A stretch of DNA of 64,000 nt from TMP-86 sp046347195 (lineage in GTDB: Bacteria; Pseudomonadota; Gammaproteobacteria; Steroidobacterales; Steroidobacteraceae): positions 102,898 to 166,897 of the forward strand of contig JAXMGQ010000003.1 in assembly GCA_046347195.1 (NCBI GenBank). The letters run 5' to 3'. Positions 9,122-17,449 of the stretch are shown here, one piece after another (within the stretch, counting starts at the first letter, position 1; each line of letters begins with the position of its first letter). The notes under the pieces are model-generated. The model saw only the letters and a program-made list of their open reading frames with translations. It was not told the origin of the DNA and did not search any database. Position numbers and translations under genes: made by a program.

Positions 9122-9563
9122 ACTCGATGGTGTCCCAGCGCGTCGTGTCTTCATGACGCGCCTGACGGCGTAACGCGTCCGTCAACTGGCGATCGTTCCA
9201 GCCCACCACCTCGTCGGCAAACTCGGTGATGCCCTTGGGCAAGACTTCCGTCGAACCGAAGTGCTCGAGCGCGACGACCGGCTTGTCCGCAGCTTTCGCG
9301 AACGTGAGCTGGAAGCCCACGATGTCCGGTTGCTCGCGGTAGACGGCGGGGGTGACGATGATCACCTCTGCCGCGGCGATCTGCCGGCGCAGATCCTCGC
9401 GCTGGGCCTCCTTGTCGATGGGGCGCTTGAGATGCGGCTCGCTGGTGTTGCGGTAGTAGAAATTGCCCGGCGCTTCCAGGTATTCGAACACGCGCGAGTA
9501 GTCATCGTTCTCCGCCCATGTGTGGCAGACGAAGACTCGAATGGGATCCCGGGGGCCAGCCAT
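9108..9563 (-). CDS. TIR-like (ThsB/MTH538-type) domain protein
   Basis: 151 residues that consist almost entirely of one TIR-like domain of the MTH538/ThsB class (PF08937). The first strand VFVCHTWAENDDYSRVFEYLE is followed by YYRNTSEP and then the second half, EDLRRQIAAAEVIIVTPAVY, ending in FAKAADKPVVALEHFG. In Thoeris ThsB proteins this fold makes a cyclic-ADP-ribose-type signal, with a catalytic Glu in the WxE-like stretch before the xxAxxxxKPVV strand. Here that stretch reads VGFQLTFAKA, apparently Gln in place of Glu. No ThsA-like effector is adjacent. Start ATG 9563 directly precedes the domain. Confidence 0.8.
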   Translation of the reverse strand: MAGPRDPIRVFVCHTWAENDDYSRVFEYLEAPGNFYYRNTSEPHLKRPIDKEAQREDLRRQIAAAEVIIVTPAVYREQPDIVGFQLTFAKAADKPVVALEHFGSTEVLPKGITEFADEVVGWNDRQLTDALRRQARHEDTTRWDTIEFKLD

Positions 9564-9624
9564 GAGGTTAGTTTAACCGGACGAAGACCATGCGCAACCG
9601 GTGTGGCGCCGATACAATCCTGCG

Positions 9625-10371
9625 GTGCGACTGCTAATCTATAACATCCGATACGCCACCGGCGTCGGCCCGGCGTTCCATCTGCCGGTTCCCGGTGCGG
9701 GCTACCTGCGATCGAACCCGATGGTGCTGCGCCAGATCACCGACTTCATCAAGCATGAGCAGCCTGACGTCGTGGGTCTCATCGAGGTGGACACCGGCTC
9801 GATCCGCTCGGGCATGGTCAACCAGGCCGACGTCATCGCCCGGTCGCTGGGTCACTACTCCACCTACGAGTGCAAGTACGGTATCGCCTCGCTCAACCAG
9901 CTCGTGCCCATCGTGCGCAAGCAGTCGAACGCCTTCCTGGCCGCACCCAGCGTGCGCGGGGAGCGCTTCCATTACTTCGACACCGGCATCAAGCGGCTGA
10001 TCATCGAACTCGAGCTGGACGAGGTGGCCATCTTCCTCGTGCACCTGTCGCTGAAGTTCCGCCACCGTCAGTACCAGCTGCGCTACCTGCACGAGCTGGT
10101 GAGCCGTTCCGCGAAGCCGGTCATCGTCGCGGGTGACTTCAACACCTTCTGGGGCGAGCACGAGATCTACCTGTTCATGCGCGCCTCCGGTCTCACCAGC
10201 GCCAACGCCCAGCGCCTGCCGTCCTATCCGAGCCGCAATCCTCGCAAGGAGCTGGATTTCATCCTCCACAGCCAGCAGATCCGGATCGACAGATTCACCA
10301 TCCCGGACATTCGCCTGTCCGATCACCTGCCCCTGCTGTGCGATTTCACCGTGAACGAGGCGGCCGCCTGA
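9625..10371 (+). CDS. Endonuclease/exonuclease/phosphatase family hydrolase
   Basis: 248 residues of the EEP superfamily, metal-dependent phosphodiesterases that act on DNA, phospholipid or phosphoester substrates. Motifs in order are LLIYNIRYATG (N-terminal Asn of the active site), DVVGLIEVD (catalytic Glu), HLSLKFRHRQYQ, VIVAGDFNTFW (GDFN signature) and LSDHLPLLCDF (the SDH motif with the catalytic His). All catalytic residues are present. A GTG at 9625 begins the protein with the first strand; another GTG eight codons upstream is possible. It is divergent from the TIR-like gene. Substrate unknown. Confidence 0.9.
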   Translation: MRLLIYNIRYATGVGPAFHLPVPGAGYLRSNPMVLRQITDFIKHEQPDVVGLIEVDTGSIRSGMVNQADVIARSLGHYSTYECKYGIASLNQLVPIVRKQSNAFLAAPSVRGERFHYFDTGIKRLIIELELDEVAIFLVHLSLKFRHRQYQLRYLHELVSRSAKPVIVAGDFNTFWGEHEIYLFMRASGLTSANAQRLPSYPSRNPRKELDFILHSQQIRIDRFTIPDIRLSDHLPLLCDFTVNEAAA

Positions 10372-10390
10372 AGCCGCCGGAGACACTGCC

Positions 10391-12421
10391 ATGCCCGATG
10401 CGCCCGCTTGCTGGAACCTGAAATTCGATGAAGCCGGGCTCGCCTGGCTCACCATGGACAAGCCCAACACCGGTGCGAACGTGCTGTCGCAGGGCGTTCT
10501 CGCCGAACTCGATCAACGGCTCGCGGAGGTCGAGGCCCGATCCCCCAGGGGGTTGGTCGTCACTTCGGCCAAGAAGAGCGGCTTCATCGCGGGCGCGGAC
10601 ATCAAGGAATTCACCGGCATGCGCACGCCGGCCGAGGCGGCAGGGGCGATGCGCACCGGCCATCGCGTCTTCGACCGTCTCGAAGCCCTGCCCTGCCCCA
10701 GCGTTGCCGTGATCCAGGGCTTCGCGCTGGGCGGCGGGCTGGAACTGGCGCTGGCCTGCACCTACCGCGTCGGCGTGGACGATGGGAAGCTCAGCCTGGG
10801 ATTCCCGGAAGTCCAGCTCGGCATCCATCCGGGCTTCGGCGGCACGGTGCGCAGCGTCCGGCTCGTGGGCGTGCGCCCCGCCATGGACATGATGCTCACC
10901 GGCAAGCCGGTGAAGGCCGACCATGCGCTGGCCATCGGCCTCATCGACCGGCTGTCGACGCCGGCCGAGGCCCTGGATGCGGCGCGTGCCTTGCTGCGGG
11001 ACAAGCCGGCGCGCGGCAGCGCCCCTTTCGTCGAGAAGCTGCTCAACCTGGGCTTCGTACGGCCGTTCATCGCCCGCCAGATCGAGGCCACGGTCCAGCG
11101 CAAGGCCCGGCGGGATCACTACCCCGCGCCCTACGCGATGATCGACCTGTGGCGCCGGCATGGGGCATCGGGCCAGGCGAGCATGGATGCGGAAGTTCGC
11201 TCGCTGGGCGAGTTGATGGTGTCTCCCACCGCCCGCAACCTCGTGCGCGTATTCCTGTTGCAGGACCGTCTCAAGGGCCTGGGCGGCAAGCCCTCCTTCG
11301 AGTGCCGGGCGCTGCATGTCGTCGGCGCCGGTGTGATGGGTGGCGACATCGCCGCCTGGGGTGCACTGCGGGGTTTGAACGTCACCCTGCAGGATCGCAG
11401 CGAGGAGCTGATCCGGCCCGCCATGGAGCGCGCGCGGGCGCTGTTCGAGAAGCGCTTGAAGGAGCCTGCGGCGGTGGGCGCGGCGCTGGCGAGGCTCAAG
11501 CCCGATGTCGCCGGTGCCGGTGTGCGCGAAGCCGACGTGGTCATCGAGGCCATCTTCGAAAATGCCGATGCCAAGCGCAGCCTGTACGCGCAGCTCGAGC
11601 CGCAGATGAAACCGGGCGCGCTGCTCGCGACCAACACCTCCAGCATCATGACCGAAACGCTGGCGGAAAAGCTCACCGATCCGAGCCGGCTGGCAGGCGT
11701 CCACTTCTTCAACCCCGTGGCGCAGATGCAGCTCATCGAAGTCGTGCGCGGCAGCGGCACGCGACCCGAGGTCGAGGCCGCGGCCCTGGCCTTCGTACGC
11801 AAGCTCGACAAGCTGCCGCTGCCCTGCCGCAGCGCCCCGGGGTTCGTCGTCAACCGCATCCTGATGCCCTACATCAACGAGGCGCTGGCGGCGCTGGAGT
11901 CGGGCATTCCGGCGCAGGTCATCGACCGTTGCAGCGTGGATTTCGGCATGCCCATGGGTCCCATCGAGCTGGCGGACGTGGTCGGTCTCGATGTGTGCCT
12001 GTCGGTGGGCCGCGTGCTGGCACAGGCCTTCGGGCGCACCGCGCCTGCGGTGCTCGAGCAGAAGGTGGCCGCGAAGGAGCTGGGCCGCAAGACCGGCCAG
12101 GGTTTCTACCGTTGGGAGAACGGCAAGCCGGTACGTCCCGACACCCCGGCCGCCGCGCCCCCCGAGGATCTGCAGGACCGCCTGATCCTGACCATGCTCA
12201 ACGAGGCCGTGGCCATCCTGCGCGAAAAGGTTGCGCAAGATCACGATTTGCTGGATGCAGGCGTCATTTTTGCGACTGGGTTTGCGCCATTTCGCGGTGG
12301 TCCCCTGCAATATGCCAAGGACCGCGGGATAGCGGCCGTTCGACACCGCCTGACCGAACTGCAACAGCGTTACGGAGACCGCTTCCGGCCCGATGAGGGT
12401 TGGGACGCACTCGCCGAATGA
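10391..12421 (+). CDS. Bifunctional enoyl-CoA hydratase / 3-hydroxyacyl-CoA dehydrogenase (FadB/FadJ alpha-subunit type)
   Basis: 676-residue multifunctional enzyme of fatty-acid beta-oxidation. Residues 1-190 are an enoyl-CoA hydratase/isomerase domain (AGADIKEF oxyanion loop, GFALGGGLELALAC, and LGFPEVQLGIHPGFGGT with catalytic Glu). From about residue 310 there is an NAD-binding Rossmann domain (VVGAGVMGGDIAAW), a catalytic His in AGVHFFNPVAQMQLIEVV and the C-terminal 3HCDH domains. It is somewhat shorter than E. coli FadB (729 residues). No thiolase gene (fadA/fadI) is adjacent, so FadB and FadJ cannot be told apart. It ends 64 bases before the cyclic-nucleotide-domain gene. Confidence 0.93.
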   Translation: MPDAPACWNLKFDEAGLAWLTMDKPNTGANVLSQGVLAELDQRLAEVEARSPRGLVVTSAKKSGFIAGADIKEFTGMRTPAEAAGAMRTGHRVFDRLEALPCPSVAVIQGFALGGGLELALACTYRVGVDDGKLSLGFPEVQLGIHPGFGGTVRSVRLVGVRPAMDMMLTGKPVKADHALAIGLIDRLSTPAEALDAARALLRDKPARGSAPFVEKLLNLGFVRPFIARQIEATVQRKARRDHYPAPYAMIDLWRRHGASGQASMDAEVRSLGELMVSPTARNLVRVFLLQDRLKGLGGKPSFECRALHVVGAGVMGGDIAAWGALRGLNVTLQDRSEELIRPAMERARALFEKRLKEPAAVGAALARLKPDVAGAGVREADVVIEAIFENADAKRSLYAQLEPQMKPGALLATNTSSIMTETLAEKLTDPSRLAGVHFFNPVAQMQLIEVVRGSGTRPEVEAAALAFVRKLDKLPLPCRSAPGFVVNRILMPYINEALAALESGIPAQVIDRCSVDFGMPMGPIELADVVGLDVCLSVGRVLAQAFGRTAPAVLEQKVAAKELGRKTGQGFYRWENGKPVRPDTPAAAPPEDLQDRLILTMLNEAVAILREKVAQDHDLLDAGVIFATGFAPFRGGPLQYAKDRGIAAVRHRLTELQQRYGDRFRPDEGWDALAE

Positions 12422-12485
12422 CCGGCGGGCCGAACGCCAGCCGCTGCCCTGTGTTAGCATCGCGCGCGACAATCTCAAGGTTGTG

Positions 12486-13547
12486 ATGGAAGACAAGCCA
12501 GTAGAAGTCTCGATACTGAAGACGTTCTCGCCTCTGGACGGATTGAAGGCGGAGAACATACAGGCGCTCGCCCGCAAGACGCAGCTCAAGGAGATCAGCG
12601 CCGGCCGCATCCTGTTCAAGGAAGGCGACACCGACAAGCGCACGGTGTACATCGTCGCCGGTACCGTGGAACTGCGCGCCAACGACCGCACGGTCGGCAC
12701 CATCAAGGGCGGCACGCCCGAGGCGCGTTCCGCGCTCACCCCGCAGCTGCCGCGCAAGTACACCGCGCGCGCCATGGACAACGTGCAGTACATCAGCATC
12801 GACAGCGACCTGCTCGATGTGCTGCTGACCTGGGACCAGACCGGGCAGTACGAGGTGGGCGAGCTGGGCCGGACCGGCGTGCACGAGAGCGCCGACTGGA
12901 TGACCACGCTTCTGCAGACCAAGGCCTTCCACCGCATCCCGCCGGCCAACATCCAGGCCATCTTCATGCGCATGCAGCGCATCAACTACCGTGCCGGCGA
13001 TGTGGTCATCAAGCAGGGCACGGAGGGCGACTTCTTCTACGTCGTCATGGCCGGCAAGTGCATCGTGACGCGCGAGACGCCGCTCAACAAGGAAGGCATC
13101 AAGCTCGCGGAACTGGGCCCGGGCGACAGTTTCGGCGAGGAAGCGCTCATCGCCGAGGCCAAGCGCAATGCCACCGTGGTGATGCAGACCGACGGGAGCC
13201 TCATGCGCCTGGGCAAGCAGGACTTCCAGACGCTGCTCAACGAGCCGCTCCTGCAGTGGGTGGACTACGAGGAGGCGAAGAAGCTCATCGCCCGCGGCGG
13301 CAAGTGGCTCGACGTACGGCTGCCGAGCGAGTTCCAGAACTTCCGCATCGACGATGCGATGAACATCCCGCTGTACTTCATCCGGCTGAAGATCAACATG
13401 CTGGACAAGAAGACGCCCTACGTCGTCTGCTGCGACACGGGACGGCGCAGCTCCGCCGGTGCCTACATCCTGAGTGAGCGCGGGTTCGAGGCCTATGTGC
13501 TCAAAGGCGGGCTCGCCGCCACCGAGGCCGCGCGAGGCAAGCGCTGA
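12486..13547 (+). CDS. Double cyclic-nucleotide-binding domain protein with C-terminal rhodanese domain
   Basis: 353 residues. Residues about 10-120 and 145-265 each form a CRP-type cyclic-nucleotide-binding fold (ISAGRILFKEGDTDKRTVYIVAG and then YRAGDVVIKQGTEGDFFYVVMAG...GPGDSFGEEALIAEAKRNATVV). The second copy keeps the phosphate-binding-cassette pattern GEEAL...RNATV, while the first has degenerated. The C-terminal 85 residues are a rhodanese domain with active-site loop CDTGRRS. There is no helix-turn-helix, so it is a sensor or sulfur-handling protein rather than a CRP regulator. The ATG at 12486 was chosen because the first CNB strand begins soon after it. It converges with pilZ. Confidence 0.85.
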   Translation: MEDKPVEVSILKTFSPLDGLKAENIQALARKTQLKEISAGRILFKEGDTDKRTVYIVAGTVELRANDRTVGTIKGGTPEARSALTPQLPRKYTARAMDNVQYISIDSDLLDVLLTWDQTGQYEVGELGRTGVHESADWMTTLLQTKAFHRIPPANIQAIFMRMQRINYRAGDVVIKQGTEGDFFYVVMAGKCIVTRETPLNKEGIKLAELGPGDSFGEEALIAEAKRNATVVMQTDGSLMRLGKQDFQTLLNEPLLQWVDYEEAKKLIARGGKWLDVRLPSEFQNFRIDDAMNIPLYFIRLKINMLDKKTPYVVCCDTGRRSSAGAYILSERGFEAYVLKGGLAATEAARGKR

Positions 13548-13575
13548 GGGCGCTGGCGGCCACACCGGCCGCCGG

Positions 13576-13926
13576 TCACATCGTATGCGTCGGCTTGTCC
13601 CCGCCGAGGGCGCCGGCAAGATAGTTCTCGATCTTCTTCTGGGTGTTGCCGCGATCCTGGTCGCTGAACTGCACGCCGATGCCGGCCGTGCGGCGCGAGG
13701 AAGCGCCCTTGGGCGTCATCCAGATGACCCGGCCGGCCACCGGCAGCTTCTCCTCCTCGCCCATGAGGTTCAGCAGCATGAACACCTCGTCACCGAGGCG
13801 ATAGTTGCTGTTGGTCGGGATGAACAGGCCGCCATTCTTCACGAAGGGCATGTAGGCGAGGTACAGGGCGCTCTTGTCCTTGATGGTGAGCGTCAACAGG
13901 CCTGGTTTGTTGCTCGGACTGCGCAA
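13576..13926 (-). CDS. pilZ: PilZ domain protein, type IV pilus assembly type
   Basis: 116-residue PilZ-domain protein of the kind needed for type IV pilus assembly. It has the strands LTLTIKDKSALYLAYMPFVKNGGLFIP and DEVFMLLNLMGEEEKLPVAGRVIWMTP, followed by GIGVQFSDQD. The N-terminal RxxxR motif that binds cyclic-di-GMP is missing, as is usual for the true PilZ subfamily. It is the last gene of the minus-strand run, 2 bases after holB. That position, downstream of holB and tmk, is the conserved place for pilZ in gammaproteobacteria. Confidence 0.93.
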   Translation of the reverse strand: MRSPSNKPGLLTLTIKDKSALYLAYMPFVKNGGLFIPTNSNYRLGDEVFMLLNLMGEEEKLPVAGRVIWMTPKGASSRRTAGIGVQFSDQDRGNTQKKIENYLAGALGGDKPTHTM

Positions 13927-13928
13927 AT

Positions 13929-14909
13929 CTAAACACCTTGCGTGAAATGCCGGATCAGCAGCCCCTCGAGGGCGAGCTGCAGGTTGGCGCTGGTGCCAGC
14001 CAACCGCTTGAACTCCCGGGTGTCGTCCAGGAGCTCGAAAAGCCCGCGTATCTTGGCCTTAAGTAAAGAACGAGGCAAGACGACTGGTTCCGCAGTTTTG
14101 GCGATGGCCGGCGTCCCGGTGGACAGCGCGCGGATGCGATCTGTGATCCAGTTCTCAAGCCACGCGATCCGCAGCGCAGGCTCGGACCTGAGCCATCGCT
14201 CGGCGAGCAGGCTCGGGTCCACGCGGTTCGCATCGAGCTGCGCAAGCTCCTGTGACATCTCCTTCGCAACGGATTGCACCACTTGCGGGTCGAACGCGAG
14301 CGCCCCGAGCGGCGCTCCCTGCGCGAGCCGCAGGCGGGCCAGCGCCTCGCCGGATTCGACGCCTTGCGCGCCTAACCATGACAGCGCCTGGTCCTGCGAG
14401 GGCAGCGACAGCACGATCCGCCGGCAGCGGCTCGCGATGGTCGCCGGGAGCCGATGGTTGGGCGCGGCCAGCAGCAACAGCAGCGTTCGCGGCGGCGGCT
14501 CCTCCAGCGTCTTGAGGAAGGCGTTGGCACCGGCCGCGTTGAGCCGGTCCGCATCGTGCAGGATGCCCACCTTGTATCCGCCCCGGTAGGCGGTGAGGCC
14601 CAACGCGCCGATCAGGTCACGCACCTGTTCGATCTTGAGCTGCTGCGCGTTCTCTTCCAGCTCCACGCGATGCAGGTCCGGATGGTTGTCCCCCGCCAGC
14701 AGCACGCAGGAGGCGCAGGCACCGCAGGGCGCCGGCGAGGATTCGCACAGCACGGCTGCCGCGCTCCAGTTGGCCAGCGCATCGCTCCCCAGTCCTTCGC
14801 GCGCCAGCACGAGAATGGCATGCGGAAGCCGGTCGGCCGAACGCAGGCGGGTGATCTCCTCACGCACGGCATCCAGCCATGGAAACGAGTTGGCGCGCTG
14901 GAAGTCCAT
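13929..14909 (-). CDS. holB: DNA polymerase III subunit delta'
   Basis: 326-residue clamp-loader subunit of the replicative polymerase. An AAA+-like fold with HAILVLAREGLGSDALA stands in the P-loop place, followed by zinc-binding Cys residues in CGACASC, then LKTLEEPPPRTLLLLLA and LPATIASRCRRI (the SRC motif providing the arginine finger). delta' does not itself hydrolyse ATP, which fits the degenerate P-loop. The start is the ATG of MDFQRAN at 14909, 4 bases after the tmk stop. An upstream ATG at 14972 lies inside tmk and adds unconserved residues. Confidence 0.93.
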   Translation of the reverse strand: MDFQRANSFPWLDAVREEITRLRSADRLPHAILVLAREGLGSDALANWSAAAVLCESSPAPCGACASCVLLAGDNHPDLHRVELEENAQQLKIEQVRDLIGALGLTAYRGGYKVGILHDADRLNAAGANAFLKTLEEPPPRTLLLLLAAPNHRLPATIASRCRRIVLSLPSQDQALSWLGAQGVESGEALARLRLAQGAPLGALAFDPQVVQSVAKEMSQELAQLDANRVDPSLLAERWLRSEPALRIAWLENWITDRIRALSTGTPAIAKTAEPVVLPRSLLKAKIRGLFELLDDTREFKRLAGTSANLQLALEGLLIRHFTQGV

Positions 14910-14913
14910 CGCC

Positions 14914-15564
14914 CTAGCCCCCGCTTCCTGGCCGCGCCAGCAGTTCCCCGAGCGCCGCCGCGATGTGTTCACTCACCGTCTCGATGGCGGGCCCTGCGTC
15001 GATCACCCGGAAGCGACGCGGCGCCGCAGCGGCGCGCTGCAGGTAGCCCGCGCGCACCCGCTCGAAGAACTCCACGCGTTCGGATTCGAAGCGGTCCTGT
15101 TGTCCGCCGCGGCTCGCGGCACGCGACAGTCCCTTCGTCACCGGCAAGTCCAGGAGCAGCGTCAGGTCGGGTTGCAGTCCCCGCTGCACCAGCGCCTCGA
15201 GCTGCCCGATGGCCTGCGCCTCGATGCCCCGGCCCGCGCCCTGGTAGGCGAAGGTCGCATCGGTGAACCGGTCGCACAGCACCCATCGGCCGGCCTGCAG
15301 CGCCGGCTCGATGAGGTTCGTCAGGTGCACCGCTCGCGCCGAGAACATCAGCAGCAGTTCGGCGATGGGCGGGAGCGATTCGGTGCGGGGCTGCAGCACG
15401 AGTTGCCGGATGGATTCGGCGAGCGGCGTGCCGCCGGGCTCCCGCGTGACGATGTGATCCACGCCCAGGCGGGTGAGCCATTCCGAAGCTCGCGCCACCT
15501 GCGTGCTTTTGCCCACGGCCTCGATCCCCTCGATGGTGATGAAGCGGCCACGCTCGCGACTCAT
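14914..15564 (-). CDS. tmk: Thymidylate kinase
   Basis: 216 residues; phosphorylates dTMP to dTDP with ATP. The P-loop is IEGIEAVGKSTQ (the family usually has EGxEGxGKST), followed by VTREPGGTPLAE and the substrate/LID region DRFTDATFAYQGAGRGI. The length matches bacterial Tmk. The ATG at 15564 overlaps the mltG stop (ATGA), suggesting translational coupling. Order mltG-tmk-holB-pilZ is conserved in gammaproteobacteria. Confidence 0.97.
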   Translation of the reverse strand: MSRERGRFITIEGIEAVGKSTQVARASEWLTRLGVDHIVTREPGGTPLAESIRQLVLQPRTESLPPIAELLLMFSARAVHLTNLIEPALQAGRWVLCDRFTDATFAYQGAGRGIEAQAIGQLEALVQRGLQPDLTLLLDLPVTKGLSRAASRGGQQDRFESERVEFFERVRAGYLQRAAAAPRRFRVIDAGPAIETVSEHIAAALGELLARPGSGG

Positions 15565-16598
15565 GGGTTTGCGCTCCCGGCGCGCCGGCGCATCGCCTGC
15601 AGGTAGCGGGACACCGCCTGGCTGTGTTCGGTGTAGTTTTTGGAGAACACGTGGCTCCCATCACCCGCGCCCGAGGCCACGAAATACAGCGCTCCGTCGA
15701 TGTCCGGATGCGCCGAGGCATGGATCGATGCTGCGCCCGGCAGCGCGATGGGTGTCGGTGGGAGGCCGGTTCGCGTGTAGCTGTTGTAGGGACCATCGGT
15801 GTGCAGGTCCGCCGTCCGGATGTCCCCGTCGTAGCGCTCTCCGATTCCGTAGATGACGGTCGGATCGGCCTGCAGGCGCATGCCGATGAGCAGGCGCTGC
15901 ACGTAGACACCGGCGATGTGGGCCCGTTCCTCGGGCACGCCCGTCTCCTTCTCGACGATGGAGGCCAGTGTCAGCAGTTCCTGCGGACTCTTCAGCGGCA
16001 GGCGCGCATCCCGGTCCGCCCAGGCCGCCTGCAGTTCGCGCACCAGCGCCGTGTGCGCCATGGTCAGCAGGGCCACATCGGTGGTGCCGGCCGCGAACCG
16101 GTACGTCTCGGGCAGGAACTGCCCTTCCGGGTGGCCCGGGGAAAGTCCCAGCCTCGACATGAGGTCGGTCGGATGCGGGGGCAAGGTGAGGCGAAGACCC
16201 GAACCCCGGCGCATCGCCTCCAGCAGCTCGCGCACCTGCCAGCCGTCCACGATGGTGAACGAATGCAGCAGCACCTGGCCATCGATGAGCTGCCTGAGCA
16301 GCCGCCGCGGCGTCACGCCGGGTGCGATGGAATACTCCCCGGCCTTGATCTGCGCGGCGATTCCCTGCCAGCGCGCGTACCAGGACCACAGGTTCGGATG
16401 CACGATCACGCCCTGCGCCTGCAGATCCGAAGCCACTTTCGAGAATCGTGCATGAGCGGGCACCGTGTAGATCACGGGCGCCGGCAACGCCACCGGCTTG
16501 TCGAGATACGCTTCCCAGGAACGCAGGGCCCAGAACACCGCTGCGAGCACCAGCACCGCGGCGATCCCCGCCACTGCCAGGATCGGTCGTGATCTCAT
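15561..16598 (-). CDS. mltG: Endolytic murein transglycosylase MltG (YceG-like)
   Basis: 345 residues anchored by one N-terminal transmembrane helix (about residues 7-26), with a periplasmic LysM-like region and the YceG catalytic domain. Conserved features are GQFLPETY-like EGQFLPETYRFAAG, the catalytic Glu in ASIVEKETGVPEER, VYVQRLLIGMRLQADPTVIYG and the end segment YNSYTRTGLPPTPIALPG. It cuts nascent glycan strands and helps set glycan length at the inner membrane. It overlaps pabC and tmk by 4 bases on each side. Confidence 0.96.
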   Translation of the reverse strand: MRSRPILAVAGIAAVLVLAAVFWALRSWEAYLDKPVALPAPVIYTVPAHARFSKVASDLQAQGVIVHPNLWSWYARWQGIAAQIKAGEYSIAPGVTPRRLLRQLIDGQVLLHSFTIVDGWQVRELLEAMRRGSGLRLTLPPHPTDLMSRLGLSPGHPEGQFLPETYRFAAGTTDVALLTMAHTALVRELQAAWADRDARLPLKSPQELLTLASIVEKETGVPEERAHIAGVYVQRLLIGMRLQADPTVIYGIGERYDGDIRTADLHTDGPYNSYTRTGLPPTPIALPGAASIHASAHPDIDGALYFVASGAGDGSHVFSKNYTEHSQAVSRYLQAMRRRAGSANP

Positions 16599-17449
16599 GC
16601 GCGGGCGCCCACCTGTGCATGCCGTTCGAGCAGGACCGCGAACCGCTGGCGCAGCTGCGCCGCCCGGGCGGTGCTGCCGAAGGTCAGCGCTTGCTCAGGC
16701 AGACGCAGTGTCGCCACCGACCAGATGCCGATGAGTGCATTGGTCAGGAACATCTCCTGCGCCCCGGCGATGTCCTTCATGGTGAGGCGTCCCTCCTGTA
16801 CCCGGATGCCCTGGCGGCGTGCCGCAGCGATGACCCAGTGTCGCATCACCCCCGCGATGCCAGCGCGATCCAGACACGGCGTGATCAGCCTTCCCTGCCG
16901 GACGATGAACACGTTGCTCATGGTACCGCAAAGGATGTGCCCCTCGTGGTCGCGCATCAATCCTTCGGCGATGCGTGGGTCGCGCCATTCGCTGCGCGCC
17001 ATCACCGAGTCGAGCCGGTTGAGCGTCTTCAACCCGGCGAACAGTGCATTCTCGCTCACCGGCGTGCGGCACAGACGTACGTGCACCACGGTGTCGGACA
17101 CGGCCGGCTGTGATGGCCGCCGCTCGCAGATCAGCAACCGGTTCGGCTGGCAGGGCCGGGGCGCACGGTAACCCCGCTCGCCCTCACCGCGCGTCAGGAT
17201 CAGCTTGAGGGTCGCATGCGGCCAGCGCCGCGCCGCGCGGGCGATCTCCGCCCGCAGTTGCGCAGGATCGGGCGGCGGCAGTCCCAGCCGCCGGCAGCCC
17301 TCCCCGAGGCGTCGCAGGTGCCCGGGCAGCAGCGCGATGCCGTGGCGGTAGACACGCAGGGTCTCGAACAGGCCATCGCCATAGGCCAGCCCGCGATCAC
17401 GCCAGCCGATGGCGCGGGCCGGCCGGCCGTTGAGCCAGACCACGCTCAT
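16595..17449 (-). CDS. pabC: Aminodeoxychorismate lyase
   Basis: 284-residue PLP enzyme of class IV (branched-chain aminotransferase fold). It converts 4-amino-4-deoxychorismate to p-aminobenzoate and pyruvate for folate synthesis. GLAYGDGLFETLRV is diagnostic. The catalytic Lys falls in LKTLNRLDSVMARSEW, and the PLP-phosphate region is GHILCGTMSNVFIV. It lies directly after pabB (4-base overlap), so PabB and PabC supply successive steps. The ATG at 17449 gives the standard N-terminus. Confidence 0.94.
   Translation of the reverse strand: MSVVWLNGRPARAIGWRDRGLAYGDGLFETLRVYRHGIALLPGHLRRLGEGCRRLGLPPPDPAQLRAEIARAARRWPHATLKLILTRGEGERGYRAPRPCQPNRLLICERRPSQPAVSDTVVHVRLCRTPVSENALFAGLKTLNRLDSVMARSEWRDPRIAEGLMRDHEGHILCGTMSNVFIVRQGRLITPCLDRAGIAGVMRHWVIAAARRQGIRVQEGRLTMKDIAGAQEMFLTNALIGIWSVATLRLPEQALTFGSTARAAQLRQRFAVLLERHAQVGARA

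Noticed and set aside
10346..12985. Long minus-strand frame opposite the FadB/FadJ-type gene
   Set aside because: The plus strand has full hydratase and dehydrogenase motifs; the minus-strand translation has low-complexity composition and no motif.
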